A stretch of 64,000 nucleotides of DNA from Fructilactobacillus cliffordii (GTDB taxonomy: Bacteria; Bacillota; Bacilli; Lactobacillales; Lactobacillaceae), in the NCBI RefSeq assembly GCF_024029355.1, contig NZ_CP097117.1, positions 744,001-808,000 of the forward strand, written 5' to 3'. Positions 18,368 to 27,508 of this stretch are shown here, one piece after another. The first letter of the stretch is position 1; each line of letters begins with the position of its first letter. Under the pieces are notes generated by a model. The model was not told the DNA's origin. It was given only the letters and a program-made list of their open reading frames with translations, and searched no databases. Position numbers and translations under genes: made by a program.

Positions 18368-19336
18368 CTAATCCCCGTTCATTTTCTTACGATACATTTT
18401 AATGTATAGATTAGGCATAAACCGTGCTAATAGAAGAGCTACACGATACTTATTATCTAAATCTGAAAAAGAACAGCTACTAACTCTAGACTTTAAAAAA
18501 TTACGTTGTTCTTTGCCATTCCAAGACTGATTAGTCAAAATATTTCTGTGTACGTAATAAAGATAAATCCGGGCTTTAAAACTAGCAAAATAACTTGGCA
18601 ATTTTTGATTGGTTTGCACGATTTCAGCCACATCAGAAATATACTTATTACAACGATCTAAAAGTTGTTTTTCATACGAATTAGTAATTGATCCATTTCT
18701 TTTATAGAGAATATACTCCGGAGTATGAACGAAGCCAATTTCATCGTAATTAATAAGACTTAAATATTTTAAAATAAATAAACTATCTTCGAAAATTTTA
18801 TTAATAAAGTAAAGGCTATTTTGTTTAATTACCGATAACTCAAACAGCTTATTCCAAGGTCCTACATCGAATTCCTGGTTATTAACTAAATAACCTTTAA
18901 TCATTTGCTGATTATCGTTAGCATCCTCTAAAACTGAATGGGTCTCTTTTACAATTTCACCGCTTTGTAATCGCTTTTCAATTCCAACAATCACTAATTT
19001 ATTCTGTTTAACTTGTTCCATCGCTTTTTCAATGTAATCAGGTAAGTATTCGTCATCATCGTCCGAAAAAAGAATATATTGTCCTTGGGCATGATCAATC
19101 CCGTTATTCCTAGCAATCGATGGCCCACTATTTTCTTGTGAAAAGTAGCTAACATTATCATATTGATTAGCGTAATCTTTTATCATCGAAACCGTATCAT
19201 CACTTGATCCATCATCAATAATAATTACTTCAAACGAATGGTTCGTTTTCTGATTAATGATGGAATCAAAGGCTCTTTTTAAGGTCTTTTCAGCATTATA
19301 AGTTGTTAATACGACGCTAACTTCATATTCAGCCAT
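18368..19336 (-). CDS. Glycosyltransferase family 2
   Basis: The 322-residue protein has a GT2 N-terminal domain: SVVLTTYNAEKTLKRAFDSI, then VIIIDDGSSDDT and ILFSDDDDEYLP with acidic metal-binding residues. It has no signal peptide or clear membrane segment and probably elongates the lipid-linked repeat unit. ATG 19336 has AGGAG eight bases upstream; the preceding in-frame TTG is less well placed. It is only distantly similar to the GT2 enzyme at 16292-17287, so the two probably use different donors or acceptors. Confidence 0.85.
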   Translation of the reverse strand: MAEYEVSVVLTTYNAEKTLKRAFDSIINQKTNHSFEVIIIDDGSSDDTVSMIKDYANQYDNVSYFSQENSGPSIARNNGIDHAQGQYILFSDDDDEYLPDYIEKAMEQVKQNKLVIVGIEKRLQSGEIVKETHSVLEDANDNQQMIKGYLVNNQEFDVGPWNKLFELSVIKQNSLYFINKIFEDSLFILKYLSLINYDEIGFVHTPEYILYKRNGSITNSYEKQLLDRCNKYISDVAEIVQTNQKLPSYFASFKARIYLYYVHRNILTNQSWNGKEQRNFLKSRVSSCSFSDLDNKYRVALLLARFMPNLYIKMYRKKMNGD

Positions 19337-19347
19337 CAATAATTCTC

Positions 19348-20133
19348 CTAATAGTGGGTATTATCATTGCCAACGTTACTAAATAACTTACGCTTTAGGA
19401 AGCCATAGGCCTTTTTCACCAATTGCCGGTCTCCAATTTGAATCCAATTGCATTCAACGTAGTGAACGTGATTAGTATCAATCCAAACGTCCATTAATAA
19501 CTCAGATAGATACCCAAATACCCGGGCTTCCTGCGTTGAATAGCTAGAAATGTCAATTTGTTTTTCCACATCAGCTAAAACAGAAAACATCCAGTTACAA
19601 TACGAATCAAAATAATCTTTTTTCATAATGAACATGTTAAACATGTGGGCTGAACGCCGTTTCATCACCCGATCAAATGTAGCTAAATATTCAGGATAAT
19701 TAGTAGCAATCACTTCTCTGGTAACATCTAATGGATGTTGATAATGAGAATGTAAATAATGAGATTTAATCGTTTCTATGTAGTAATGTCGTTTTTTAGG
19801 TAGAACCACTGGAGCTTTTTGCAATAGTTTTTCTACCTGTGCTTCAGTTAAAACATCATCTAAACTTCTCTTTCGTTCTTCACTAAAAAAACGTCGATAG
19901 TGGACTAACCCTACTGCATCAACATTTTTTAAATTTTTCCATGCCCAATAAACTGCCGTTAACTCATTATAATTAGGATTCTTGGCAGAGATGTTTTCAC
20001 CTTGATTATCTAGCTGAAACCCTCGCTGTCCCTTATAGTTGAAATCTGCTCCAACTAAAACTGGTAAATATAAATTGTGATCAGCTGGCATCGGAGCCTC
20101 TTTATGCGATGCAACTAAAATTTTGGGTGTCAT
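19348..20133 (-). CDS. DUF4422 domain glycosyltransferase-like protein
   Basis: The 261-residue protein shows the DUF4422 features KILVASHKE at the start, NYNELTAVYWAWKN and VGLVHYRRFF in the middle, and a late SELLMDVWI segment. Family members occur in capsule and exopolysaccharide clusters and are presumed transferases, mostly uncharacterised. The start at 20133 has AGGAG nine bases upstream; an earlier ATG overlaps the ribosome site. It is the first gene after an internal terminator, so it may be read at a lower level or from its own promoter. Confidence 0.8.
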   Translation of the reverse strand: MTPKILVASHKEAPMPADHNLYLPVLVGADFNYKGQRGFQLDNQGENISAKNPNYNELTAVYWAWKNLKNVDAVGLVHYRRFFSEERKRSLDDVLTEAQVEKLLQKAPVVLPKKRHYYIETIKSHYLHSHYQHPLDVTREVIATNYPEYLATFDRVMKRRSAHMFNMFIMKKDYFDSYCNWMFSVLADVEKQIDISSYSTQEARVFGYLSELLMDVWIDTNHVHYVECNWIQIGDRQLVKKAYGFLKRKLFSNVGNDNTHY

Positions 20134-20165
20134 TTTCCACATCTCCTTACAAATAATCCCAATAA

Positions 20166-20199
20166 AACAAAAGTGAATCTAATCCGATTCACTTTTTTA
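20166..20199 (-). terminator. Internal terminator in the polysaccharide cluster
   Basis: On the minus strand AAAAGTGAATC and GATTCACTTTT form an 11-bp stem followed by GTTTT. It lies directly after the priming sugar transferase gene and splits the cluster. Confidence 0.75.
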
Positions 20200-20862
20200 G
20201 TATGCAGCATTGGGCTTTATCATAATCTTTACGGTATCGAACATCATTTTTAAATCAAACGAAAAAGAGCTCTTTTGAATGTACTCTAAATCTAGGTTAA
20301 CCATTTCTGCAAAATCGGCACTATTTCGAGCGGTAGTTTGCCATAACCCTGTACATCCCGGAACAACCATCAGTCGCTGCATATCATACTTAGTATACTC
20401 AGCTACTTCACTAGGAATTGGTGGGCGTGGACCTACTAAAGACATATTGCCACTGATAACGTTAAATAATTGCGGTAATTCATCCAGACTGTATTTTCGA
20501 ATAAATTTACCAATTTTAGTTACTCGTGGATCATCTTTCATTTTGAACATGGCACCGTTAACTTCATTTTTATTCTTCAGTTCGGCCAATTTTTGATCGG
20601 CATTAGGAATCATTGAACGAAATTTAAACATTTTAAAGTGATGACCGTTTTTACCAACTCGTTCTTGAATGTAAAAAACAGCTCCATGAGAACCATCAAA
20701 TTTAATAAGTAACCCGATAACAACTAAAATGGGACTTAGTACAATCAATCCTGAACAACTCAAAAAAACATCCATAATTCGTTTAGTGGAAAAATAAATT
20801 GGTCGATTTTGTACTTTTGAAGGATTCAGCCAGATTTTTTTATGACTATTTTCCTCTGTCAA
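20197..20862 (-). CDS. Undecaprenyl-phosphate sugar-1-phosphate transferase (priming transferase)
   Basis: The 221-residue protein has one N-terminal membrane segment (VFLSCSGLIVLSPILVVIGL). The bacterial sugar-transferase core follows, with FKFRSMIPNAD, LDELPQLFNVISGNMSLVGPRP and GLWQTTARN. It starts repeat-unit assembly by moving a hexose-1-phosphate from a UDP-sugar onto undecaprenyl phosphate at the inner membrane. The first sugar cannot be told from sequence. The start is TTG at 20862, supported by AAGGTGAT upstream. It has an extended -10 promoter at 20930-20938 and a terminator directly after it, so it may be its own transcription unit. Confidence 0.9.
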   Translation of the reverse strand: MTEENSHKKIWLNPSKVQNRPIYFSTKRIMDVFLSCSGLIVLSPILVVIGLLIKFDGSHGAVFYIQERVGKNGHHFKMFKFRSMIPNADQKLAELKNKNEVNGAMFKMKDDPRVTKIGKFIRKYSLDELPQLFNVISGNMSLVGPRPPIPSEVAEYTKYDMQRLMVVPGCTGLWQTTARNSADFAEMVNLDLEYIQKSSFSFDLKMMFDTVKIMIKPNAAY

Positions 20863-20929
20863 ATCTAATCACCTTTTTCTCAAAAAATAAATCCCAAGCA
20901 TTACGTAGTTATCAGTTTAAAGCGTTCTA

Positions 20930-20938
20930 ATTATATCA
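20930..20938 (-). promoter_or_regulatory. Extended -10 promoter upstream of the priming transferase
   Basis: TGATATAAT on the minus strand matches TGN-TATAAT. It lies 68 bases before the TTG start, in the 131-base gap after the GT-D gene. No strong -35 is visible. Confidence 0.5.
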
Positions 20939-20993
20939 TACAAAATTATGGAAAAATGAACATCATTGGATTGAATTTGATCTTTTACTAAAA

Positions 20994-21827
20994 TCAATCA
21001 GCCTCATTAACAGCTTTCCCAGTAATGGGAACCCGTTTCGTGTCCCCGTTCAAATACCAACTATACTCAATATCCATGTGTCCAACGTCAATAATTTGCT
21101 TATCCGTTTCCTTGGCCAAATCGTAAGCCAGGATTGTAGCAGTGGGACCTAAAGCAACTAGAACCAAATCAATTTGCTTTTCTTTAATCTGACTAATTGC
21201 TTGCGAAAAAATTGATTGATAACTTTCAAAAGCATTACGATCGGGACAAATTAATCTCGTAACGTTTTGGGCCTGATCTAACAAATCATTTCCCTTACCA
21301 AAGTTAGTTTGATCGCCTTCAATCATCAATACATTCTTACCTCGTAAATAACGCTTGAATTTATCAAAAACATATTTAGCCACGGATTTATCAATCAAAT
21401 CCATGTATGGTCTAGTAACAGATGAATTAAAATAATGCTTCGCTGGATCAGGGTCATTGGACCATTGCTCCCCATACTTACCCATTTCTCGTTCCCAATA
21501 TTTTGTGGCAGTCAGAATGGTGGGATCCCGAAAAGCTTGTGGAAGCGCAACTTGAATCCGAGGATCAGTTGAATTCATGACTTCTAATAACCGGTTACTT
21601 AATTCCGGGGATTCTTTTTCATAAGAATGCTGTTCAGTCATATGAATCCACTTAAATTCTCCATCGCCAAATCGACTCAGAGAAATATGATCATCAACAA
21701 TTGCGTCAATTGTTTGTTCAATGCTTGCAATTGAAAAGCTGCGATACTTTTTTTTATATTTAACTTGGTAAATAGGAATATAAATTAAATCATTAATGGC
21801 TTTATCAAAAAAAACACTAACTTTCAT
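20994..21827 (-). CDS. GT-D fold glycosyltransferase (former DUF1792)
   Basis: The 277-residue protein has SLSRFGDGEF, the signature of the GT-D domain first described in streptococcal serine-rich-repeat glycoprotein glycosylation. It also has LMIEGDQTNFGKGNDLL and VLVALGPTATILAYDL. It probably transfers a hexose in the cytoplasm; in this cluster the acceptor is more likely the lipid-linked repeat unit than a protein. The start at 21827 has GAGAGG just upstream; an ATG five codons earlier overlaps it. A terminator separates it from wzx. Confidence 0.82.
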   Translation of the reverse strand: MKVSVFFDKAINDLIYIPIYQVKYKKKYRSFSIASIEQTIDAIVDDHISLSRFGDGEFKWIHMTEQHSYEKESPELSNRLLEVMNSTDPRIQVALPQAFRDPTILTATKYWEREMGKYGEQWSNDPDPAKHYFNSSVTRPYMDLIDKSVAKYVFDKFKRYLRGKNVLMIEGDQTNFGKGNDLLDQAQNVTRLICPDRNAFESYQSIFSQAISQIKEKQIDLVLVALGPTATILAYDLAKETDKQIIDVGHMDIEYSWYLNGDTKRVPITGKAVNEAD

Positions 21828-21861
21828 AGGGACCTCTCTCATTGTTAATTATCAAGTTATC

Positions 21862-21906
21862 AAAAATTAACCATTTAAATTAATTAGTCTAAATGGTTAA
21901 TTTTAA
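21862..21906 (-). terminator. Internal terminator after the flippase gene
   Basis: AAAATTAACCATTTA and TAAATGGTTAATTTT form a perfect 15-bp stem, with an added T run on the minus strand. It starts at the wzx stop codon and splits the polysaccharide cluster. Confidence 0.78.
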
Positions 21907-23334
21907 TTAGTTTTTGGCTCTAGACATTAACTTTTTAAGTGTTTCTCGAATCAAGTGGGGTCGCAAAATGATTAACATCAATGCATAACAAATCATTCCA
22001 ACCATGATTTCCACAAAAAGAGCCAGCCACGTATCTGGAGCTTTCAAATCAATCGCAAACACCACTGCAAACATTACTACTCCAGCAATAAAGTACTTAA
22101 AATAACCTTCAAATAGTTTTCTGAGATTAACTTGATTCCGAATTGCATAAACCTGATAGATGGTAACACAAGTTTCGGATAAAACAGTTGCCAAAGTAGC
22201 TCCAACCGTTCCAATTAATAAAATCAAAGGAACATTTGCAACAATATTAACAATAGCACCAATAATTACGGAATAATTATAAGCTTTATTTTGTCCAGTT
22301 GGGACTAAATATTGCACCCCAATTGCATTACTCCAAGCAATCAAAATGATTACAACCGATTCCAACATCATTAAAGGAATCACTGGCATAAATTTGGTTG
22401 AGAAAAACAATGGTACAAAAGTTCGTGCCACAGCAGCAATTCCAAAGGTTAATGGAATGGAAAGCGCGGTCACAAATTCAAAAGTAGTATATAGATAACC
22501 CCGAACCCGATCCATTTCTCCCCGTTGAAACGCATTGGCAACATGGGGCAGCATTACCATTCCCGTGGCAGTTACAACCGCCAGGGACATTTTGACAATT
22601 TTATCTGATTGCCCAAAATACCCTGCTTGCGTTACGTTCGTCATTATTCCTAACATGTACTTATTAACGTACAGGTAAATTTGCGTTGCAATTTCTGGGA
22701 TAAAAAGCACCAGTGATGGGTATAAATGGTGCCAGAGATGAAAATTTTTCCAGTTTGGCAGTCCGATATAACGACGCAAACTCGGGAATAAAGTTAAGTT
22801 CCCGATCAAAGCAGAAAGAGATAGTATCAATATATAAATAGCTAAATCATCATATGATTTCACCAAGGTAAAGATGCTAATCAATGTAATAATCTTTACG
22901 ATTAGGTTTCGTAATACCGTTACAGCAAAATTTTCTACCCCCTGGAAAAACCATGAGATATCAAATGCAGCAGCCAGTAAAGAAAATGATTGAGCTAAGT
23001 AATAAATTTGAAACCGATGTACTAACGAAAGAAAAATAAAGAATGCAACATACGCAATTCCAATCGTAATAATCCGCATGAAAAAGATTTCGTAAAAAGT
23101 ATTAGTTAACTTTTCCCGATTATTTCGAACGTATGCAACTTGACGGTTCCCATACAATGCCACGCCAATACTACCAAAAATGATAAAAAACTGAATTACA
23201 GCGTTAGTAAAATCATTAATTCCCACTCCTGTAGGTCCCAAAACTCGGGCTAAATAAGGAGACGTGACTAACGGAACCAGTAAAATGAAAATTTGATAAA
23301 AAGCATTGTACAGGTAATTTTTAATTACCTTCAT
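21907..23334 (-). CDS. Wzx-type oligosaccharide flippase
   Basis: The 475-residue protein has about fourteen membrane helices in the MOP/polysaccharide-synthase pattern. Near the start is LVPLVTSPYLARVLGPTGVGI, and YFGQSDKIVKMSLAVVTATG lies in the central loop. It would flip the undecaprenyl-linked repeat unit across the membrane for polymerisation by Wzy. It starts six bases after glf, so glf and wzx are likely co-translated. A terminator follows immediately. Confidence 0.88.
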   Translation of the reverse strand: MKVIKNYLYNAFYQIFILLVPLVTSPYLARVLGPTGVGINDFTNAVIQFFIIFGSIGVALYGNRQVAYVRNNREKLTNTFYEIFFMRIITIGIAYVAFFIFLSLVHRFQIYYLAQSFSLLAAAFDISWFFQGVENFAVTVLRNLIVKIITLISIFTLVKSYDDLAIYILILSLSALIGNLTLFPSLRRYIGLPNWKNFHLWHHLYPSLVLFIPEIATQIYLYVNKYMLGIMTNVTQAGYFGQSDKIVKMSLAVVTATGMVMLPHVANAFQRGEMDRVRGYLYTTFEFVTALSIPLTFGIAAVARTFVPLFFSTKFMPVIPLMMLESVVIILIAWSNAIGVQYLVPTGQNKAYNYSVIIGAIVNIVANVPLILLIGTVGATLATVLSETCVTIYQVYAIRNQVNLRKLFEGYFKYFIAGVVMFAVVFAIDLKAPDTWLALFVEIMVGMICYALMLIILRPHLIRETLKKLMSRAKN

Positions 23335-23340
23335 TGTGAA

Positions 23341-24459
23341 TTACTCACCAAACTCTGTTTTAACCAACCGTAAGGCTGACATAATCGTTTGATCCATGTT
23401 GTAGTAACGATATTGACCTAAACGGCCTCCAAAGACGACGTTATCAGCTTCTTGAGCAGCCAAATCCGTATACTGCTTGTAAAGGGAACGGTTTTGCTTA
23501 TTGTCAACCGGATAGTACGGTTCATCGCCACGATGCCAGTCCTTCGGATATTCATGCGTAATAACCGTCTTCCCTTTGTTACCTTTGCCAAATTCAAAGT
23601 GTTTGTGTTCAATCACCCGTGTAAACGGCGTTTCAGCGTCAGTATAGTTAACTACTGCGTTTCCCTGATAGTTATCAACGTCCTTTAATTCAGTTTCAAA
23701 CCGTAAGCTCCGGTACTCTAACTCCCCTAAGGCATAGTTAAAGAACTGGTCAATCATTCCCGTAAAAATAATTCGCTTACCAGAGTTTAAGTACTGATCT
23801 TTGTGAGCAAAGAAGTCCGTATTCAATTTCACATCAATCAAGTCACTGGCTAACATTTTCTCGACAATTTGGGTATAGCCACCTTTCGGAATTCCTTGAT
23901 AAGGATCACTAAAGTAATTATTGTCGTAAATGAACCGGACTGGAATTCTCCGAATGATGAAAGATGGCAAATCTACGGCCTTTCTTCCCCATTGCTTTTC
24001 AGTGTAACCCTTGATTAATTTTTCGTAGATATCTGTTCCAACTAACGAAAGGGCCTGTTCTTCCAAATTCGTTGGCTTTTCGGGGACATTCGCATTGCGT
24101 TTTTGTTCCTCAATTTTAGCCTGAGCTTCTGCAGGAGTTTGAACCCCCCACAGCTTGCTAAAGGTGTTCATGTTAAACGGCAAGTTATAAATCTCACCAT
24201 TATAATTAGCAATCGGGCTGTTAATATAATTGTTAAATTCAGCAAATTGTTGCACGTATTCCCAAATGTCTTTCATCTTCGTGTGGAAAATGTGTGCTCC
24301 GTATTGATGAACCTGAATCCCTTCAACTTCCTTCGTGTAGATATTTCCAGCGATGTGATCGCGTTTCTCAATCACTTCCACGTGGTCACCACGCTTAGCT
24401 GCTTCATAGGCGAACGTTGCTCCAAATAAACCTGAACCAACTACTAAATAATCAGTCAT
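23341..24459 (-). CDS. glf: UDP-galactopyranose mutase
   Basis: The 372-residue flavoenzyme starts with the FAD-binding motif YLVVGSGLFGATFAYEA and has GNIYTKEVEG, HQYGAHIFHT, KQWGRKAVDLP and the C-terminal GRLGQYRYYNMDQ typical of the family. It interconverts UDP-galactopyranose and UDP-galactofuranose, so the polysaccharide probably contains galactofuranose. Length is normal. It overlaps the end of the upstream polymerase gene by eight bases, indicating translational coupling. Confidence 0.95.
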   Translation of the reverse strand: MTDYLVVGSGLFGATFAYEAAKRGDHVEVIEKRDHIAGNIYTKEVEGIQVHQYGAHIFHTKMKDIWEYVQQFAEFNNYINSPIANYNGEIYNLPFNMNTFSKLWGVQTPAEAQAKIEEQKRNANVPEKPTNLEEQALSLVGTDIYEKLIKGYTEKQWGRKAVDLPSFIIRRIPVRFIYDNNYFSDPYQGIPKGGYTQIVEKMLASDLIDVKLNTDFFAHKDQYLNSGKRIIFTGMIDQFFNYALGELEYRSLRFETELKDVDNYQGNAVVNYTDAETPFTRVIEHKHFEFGKGNKGKTVITHEYPKDWHRGDEPYYPVDNKQNRSLYKQYTDLAAQEADNVVFGGRLGQYRYYNMDQTIMSALRLVKTEFGE

Positions 24460-25621
24460 AAATAAACCTCTTTCTTTCTGGGAGTAATACTTTCAACCCA
24501 AACAAAGTAACGTTAAATGCTACGGTCATAAATAAAGTTGAAAATGTTCCTTCCAACATGGCAACGATAAAGACCAATAGGAATGCTGTTAAAAAAGGAA
24601 CTTCTTTTTTGATAATTAAGTAGAAAGCAATTTGAATTGCTAAGTAAATTAAAATGAATGACAACATCCCATTTAATAACATCACACGAGAAAATGAAGA
24701 GTCAATAAAAAAGTAATTTTTCACTGGTTTCAAACTATATCCATTTCCATGTTCATTAAAACTTTGTCCCAGTAACCGAACTGGGTACCGATTGGTTGCA
24801 TAATATACTAAAGCTAGTCGATTACTGAATAAGCGATTAAAAAAGTTCCAAGTTGCATTCCCTGAATTGAAAAAGAAACCTGAAATCATTGTCCATAGAA
24901 ATACAATGGTTGGCATTACCAAAACTACAGCTCTCAGTAATCTGGTCTTAAGAATTTTTTCGTAATAACGCCACAGAATAACCACTGCTAACAACATAGT
25001 ACAAATAAAATCATTTCTAGTATCAGTTAAGATGTACATTACCAATCCCAAAAGTGAGATTACCGTGAAGCTACTGATTACCAATCTTTTATTGGTCGTC
25101 TTAATATTCCAGCACACAAATGCGACCATGATGAAAAAGATTATAGATGAAAGAATGGTAGGATAAATCGTCCCCAGCGCCATCCGAAAAATGCCGTTTC
25201 TAAAGTAAACTAGATTAGGAACCAATCCAATAAACGAGCTTAAAATAGTTAGCAATATAACAAAAAACATGGTAAAAAAAGATGCTTTAAAAATTTTTTT
25301 TACGTTAATCCCCGCAGAACCTAGAATTAAAAAATACGAATTAGCTAAATCATGCGATTTAGAAATATAAGATGAATAAAAAAGAATAACCCCTAACCCA
25401 ATAAAAATTAATTTATTTAAATTTGAAAACTTGTCCAAAAATAACACTTTCACCGTAACCAAGAGTAAGGGTAAATAATCAAACAGTGTACACATTCTTG
25501 CAATCATTCGATAATGTGGAACAAACATTGTCATTCTAAATGTCCCACTTAAAATCAGCATTATAAATGCCGTAAAAAAAATTAAGCTTCGATAATCAAT
25601 TTTATGTCTAAAATCAATCAC
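24452..25621 (-). CDS. Wzy-type polysaccharide polymerase (probable)
   Basis: The 389-residue protein has about ten to eleven membrane helices and a longer extracytoplasmic loop between about residues 255 and 315, as in Wzy polymerases. Wzy proteins diverge strongly, so the call depends on topology and on position between LCP and Wzx genes. The start is GTG at 25621, supported by GGAGGAGG seven bases upstream. It would join flipped repeat units into chains at the outer face of the membrane. Confidence 0.72.
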   Translation of the reverse strand: MIDFRHKIDYRSLIFFTAFIMLILSGTFRMTMFVPHYRMIARMCTLFDYLPLLLVTVKVLFLDKFSNLNKLIFIGLGVILFYSSYISKSHDLANSYFLILGSAGINVKKIFKASFFTMFFVILLTILSSFIGLVPNLVYFRNGIFRMALGTIYPTILSSIIFFIMVAFVCWNIKTTNKRLVISSFTVISLLGLVMYILTDTRNDFICTMLLAVVILWRYYEKILKTRLLRAVVLVMPTIVFLWTMISGFFFNSGNATWNFFNRLFSNRLALVYYATNRYPVRLLGQSFNEHGNGYSLKPVKNYFFIDSSFSRVMLLNGMLSFILIYLAIQIAFYLIIKKEVPFLTAFLLVFIVAMLEGTFSTLFMTVAFNVTLFGLKVLLPERKRFIYD

Positions 25622-25680
25622 AGCTAACCTCCTCCAATTAAACTCATATTTTCAAATAGCAACTAAATCATAAATTAGAT

Positions 25681-26367
25681 TTAGTCTGGTTTAGCTGGAT
25701 TTGGGATTTTATGAACTACCCCATTAACGTCGGATTTATTAAACAAATCGACTTTTTCAGCAAGGTGTTTGTCGTCCTTAAACTCAGCATGATTTTTATA
25801 TTTAAATTCGAGTTTATTAGTCTTAATTTCAACAACGTCGTTAGGATGTAATCGATTAAAATCTTTTTTATCGATATGAAGCCCTTCATATTTATAAATT
25901 ACTTGATCATAGGGAGTTACCGTTCGACTATCAACCTCAGCAATCACAGGATAAGTGTTTCCCCTTTTGATGACGAATATTTCTGCTTGATGGGCACGAG
26001 GATTAATCCGGTTAACGATCCCAGTCGCAACTAACTCCGGTTTGGAATTTGGAACAACAACGTCTGGAGCATCGATATTCGTTAAGCTATTTTTAAAAAC
26101 AAATAGAGAAAGTAATAGAAAGGCTGGGATAATCAGAAAAAGTGATTTAACCCAGCTGTGCGTTTCAAAAATACTTTTACGACTATGTCTAAAGCGATGG
26201 TTAGGCGAATGATGTTCATTTAAAACAGGGCCATTTGCTCTGTAGTCATAAATGAAAAATGCCAAAAGACCAAACACAACCACGATCGTTATCAGTGCAA
26301 TAAATAATTTATTATTGAGAAAGAGATTCAAAAGAAACAAAAAATACTTAAATTTAGAGTATTCCAT
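25681..26367 (-). CDS. Unknown two-helix membrane protein of the polysaccharide cluster
   Basis: The 228-residue product has one hydrophobic segment near residues 18-40, a short basic stretch (HRFRHSRKS), a second hydrophobic segment near 71-93, and a soluble C-terminal domain of about 135 residues. I do not recognise the domain; it lacks the P-rich motif and second C-terminal helix of Wzd co-polymerases. Its place between LCP and Wzy, where Wzd/Wze usually sit, suggests a role in chain length or attachment; this is inference. ATG 26367 has AAGGA upstream. Confidence 0.65.
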   Translation of the reverse strand: MEYSKFKYFLFLLNLFLNNKLFIALITIVVVFGLLAFFIYDYRANGPVLNEHHSPNHRFRHSRKSIFETHSWVKSLFLIIPAFLLLSLFVFKNSLTNIDAPDVVVPNSKPELVATGIVNRINPRAHQAEIFVIKRGNTYPVIAEVDSRTVTPYDQVIYKYEGLHIDKKDFNRLHPNDVVEIKTNKLEFKYKNHAEFKDDKHLAEKVDLFNKSDVNGVVHKIPNPAKPD

Positions 26368-26384
26368 CAATTAATCCTTCCCTT

Positions 26385-27374
26385 TTAATTTAAAGCAATG
26401 TCTCCCGTGGTGGCCTTAGGAAGATCTAAGCTGTTTCTAATCTGATCCGTTGTTTTTTGAAGTTGTGATTGCGGAGTAACTTCCATATCTTGTCCTCCAA
26501 TTACCTCTCCAGACTGACCACTTAAGTAAGTATTTTCAATGTTCTTGCGAGCAGAAAGGTAGCCGGTTGCAATCGCAGATAAATCAGAAAATTGCAAATC
26601 GGTTTGCGTGTTTTTAGCAATAGAATCGATGAAACCTTGATTTAGTAATGAAGTTACGGATCCACTCTTAGTAACTACCCCTTCAAGTAATTGCCGTTGG
26701 CGCTGTTCCCGACCGAAATCACCTCGAGGATCGTCATAACGCATCCGGGAGTAAGCCAAGGCCTTTTTCCCATCCATTTTAGTGGGTTGCCCCTTTGTAA
26801 AATGATAACCTTCGTAATCAAAGGTTAATTCAGGAGAGATGGTTACACCCCCCACTTGATCAACCACTTGCACTAACCCACGCATGTTAATCATGGCATA
26901 ATAATCAATCGGGATATTCAACATCTTTTGCACCGTCTGAATAGCAGTCTTAGCACTTCCATAAGCATAGGCAGCGTTAATCTTAGCGGGTGATTGGTCT
27001 GGATAGCCTGGGATGTTAACCGCCGTATCCCGTGGAATACTGGTAATCAACGTCTTATGTGTATTCGGGTTGATGGTAACTACCATCATGGTATCCGTCC
27101 GACCTTTGTAAGTCCGACCCAGTTCCCCCGTATCGGTTCCCATGAGTAAAATGGAAATCGGTTTTTTGTTCTTCAATAATGCATTGGTATCACGTTCTTT
27201 TTGTAACCCAGCACTGTTATAAGCCTTGTTAACAGCGTTTTTGACAGCAAAGTATTTATAAGATCCAAAGGCTATTCCACCAACCAAAAGGACCAAAATA
27301 ATCGTCAAAATAATGTTGCGGGTTCGATGTGATCGTTGGGGCCGTTGATCACGATCTAATCGACTTTCGTCCAT
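26385..27374 (-). CDS. LytR-CpsA-Psr (LCP) family phosphotransferase
   Basis: The 329-residue protein has a short cytoplasmic arginine-rich N-terminus, one membrane helix (NIILTIILVLLVGGIAFGSY) and an extracellular LCP domain. That domain has SILLMGTDTGE, GRTDTMMVVTINP, SIPRDTAVNIPG and DPRGDFGREQRQRQLL, whose Arg and Asp residues bind pyrophosphate and metal. LCP enzymes attach undecaprenyl-linked polymers to peptidoglycan. It is the first gene of the cluster, with ribosome site AAAGGAG. The product is thus likely wall-bound rather than released. Confidence 0.92.
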   Translation of the reverse strand: MDESRLDRDQRPQRSHRTRNIILTIILVLLVGGIAFGSYKYFAVKNAVNKAYNSAGLQKERDTNALLKNKKPISILLMGTDTGELGRTYKGRTDTMMVVTINPNTHKTLITSIPRDTAVNIPGYPDQSPAKINAAYAYGSAKTAIQTVQKMLNIPIDYYAMINMRGLVQVVDQVGGVTISPELTFDYEGYHFTKGQPTKMDGKKALAYSRMRYDDPRGDFGREQRQRQLLEGVVTKSGSVTSLLNQGFIDSIAKNTQTDLQFSDLSAIATGYLSARKNIENTYLSGQSGEVIGGQDMEVTPQSQLQKTTDQIRNSLDLPKATTGDIALN

Positions 27375-27508
27375 ACGGATAATCTCCTTTTTCTACATAA
27401 AGTCCAAACAACAATAGTTACAGTTTACCAAACAAAAGTAGATTTTAAAACATTAAGTTGGGCGTGTTCCCCATGATGCTTGAATTTAACCCCAGATTTT
27501 GCCTAAAT

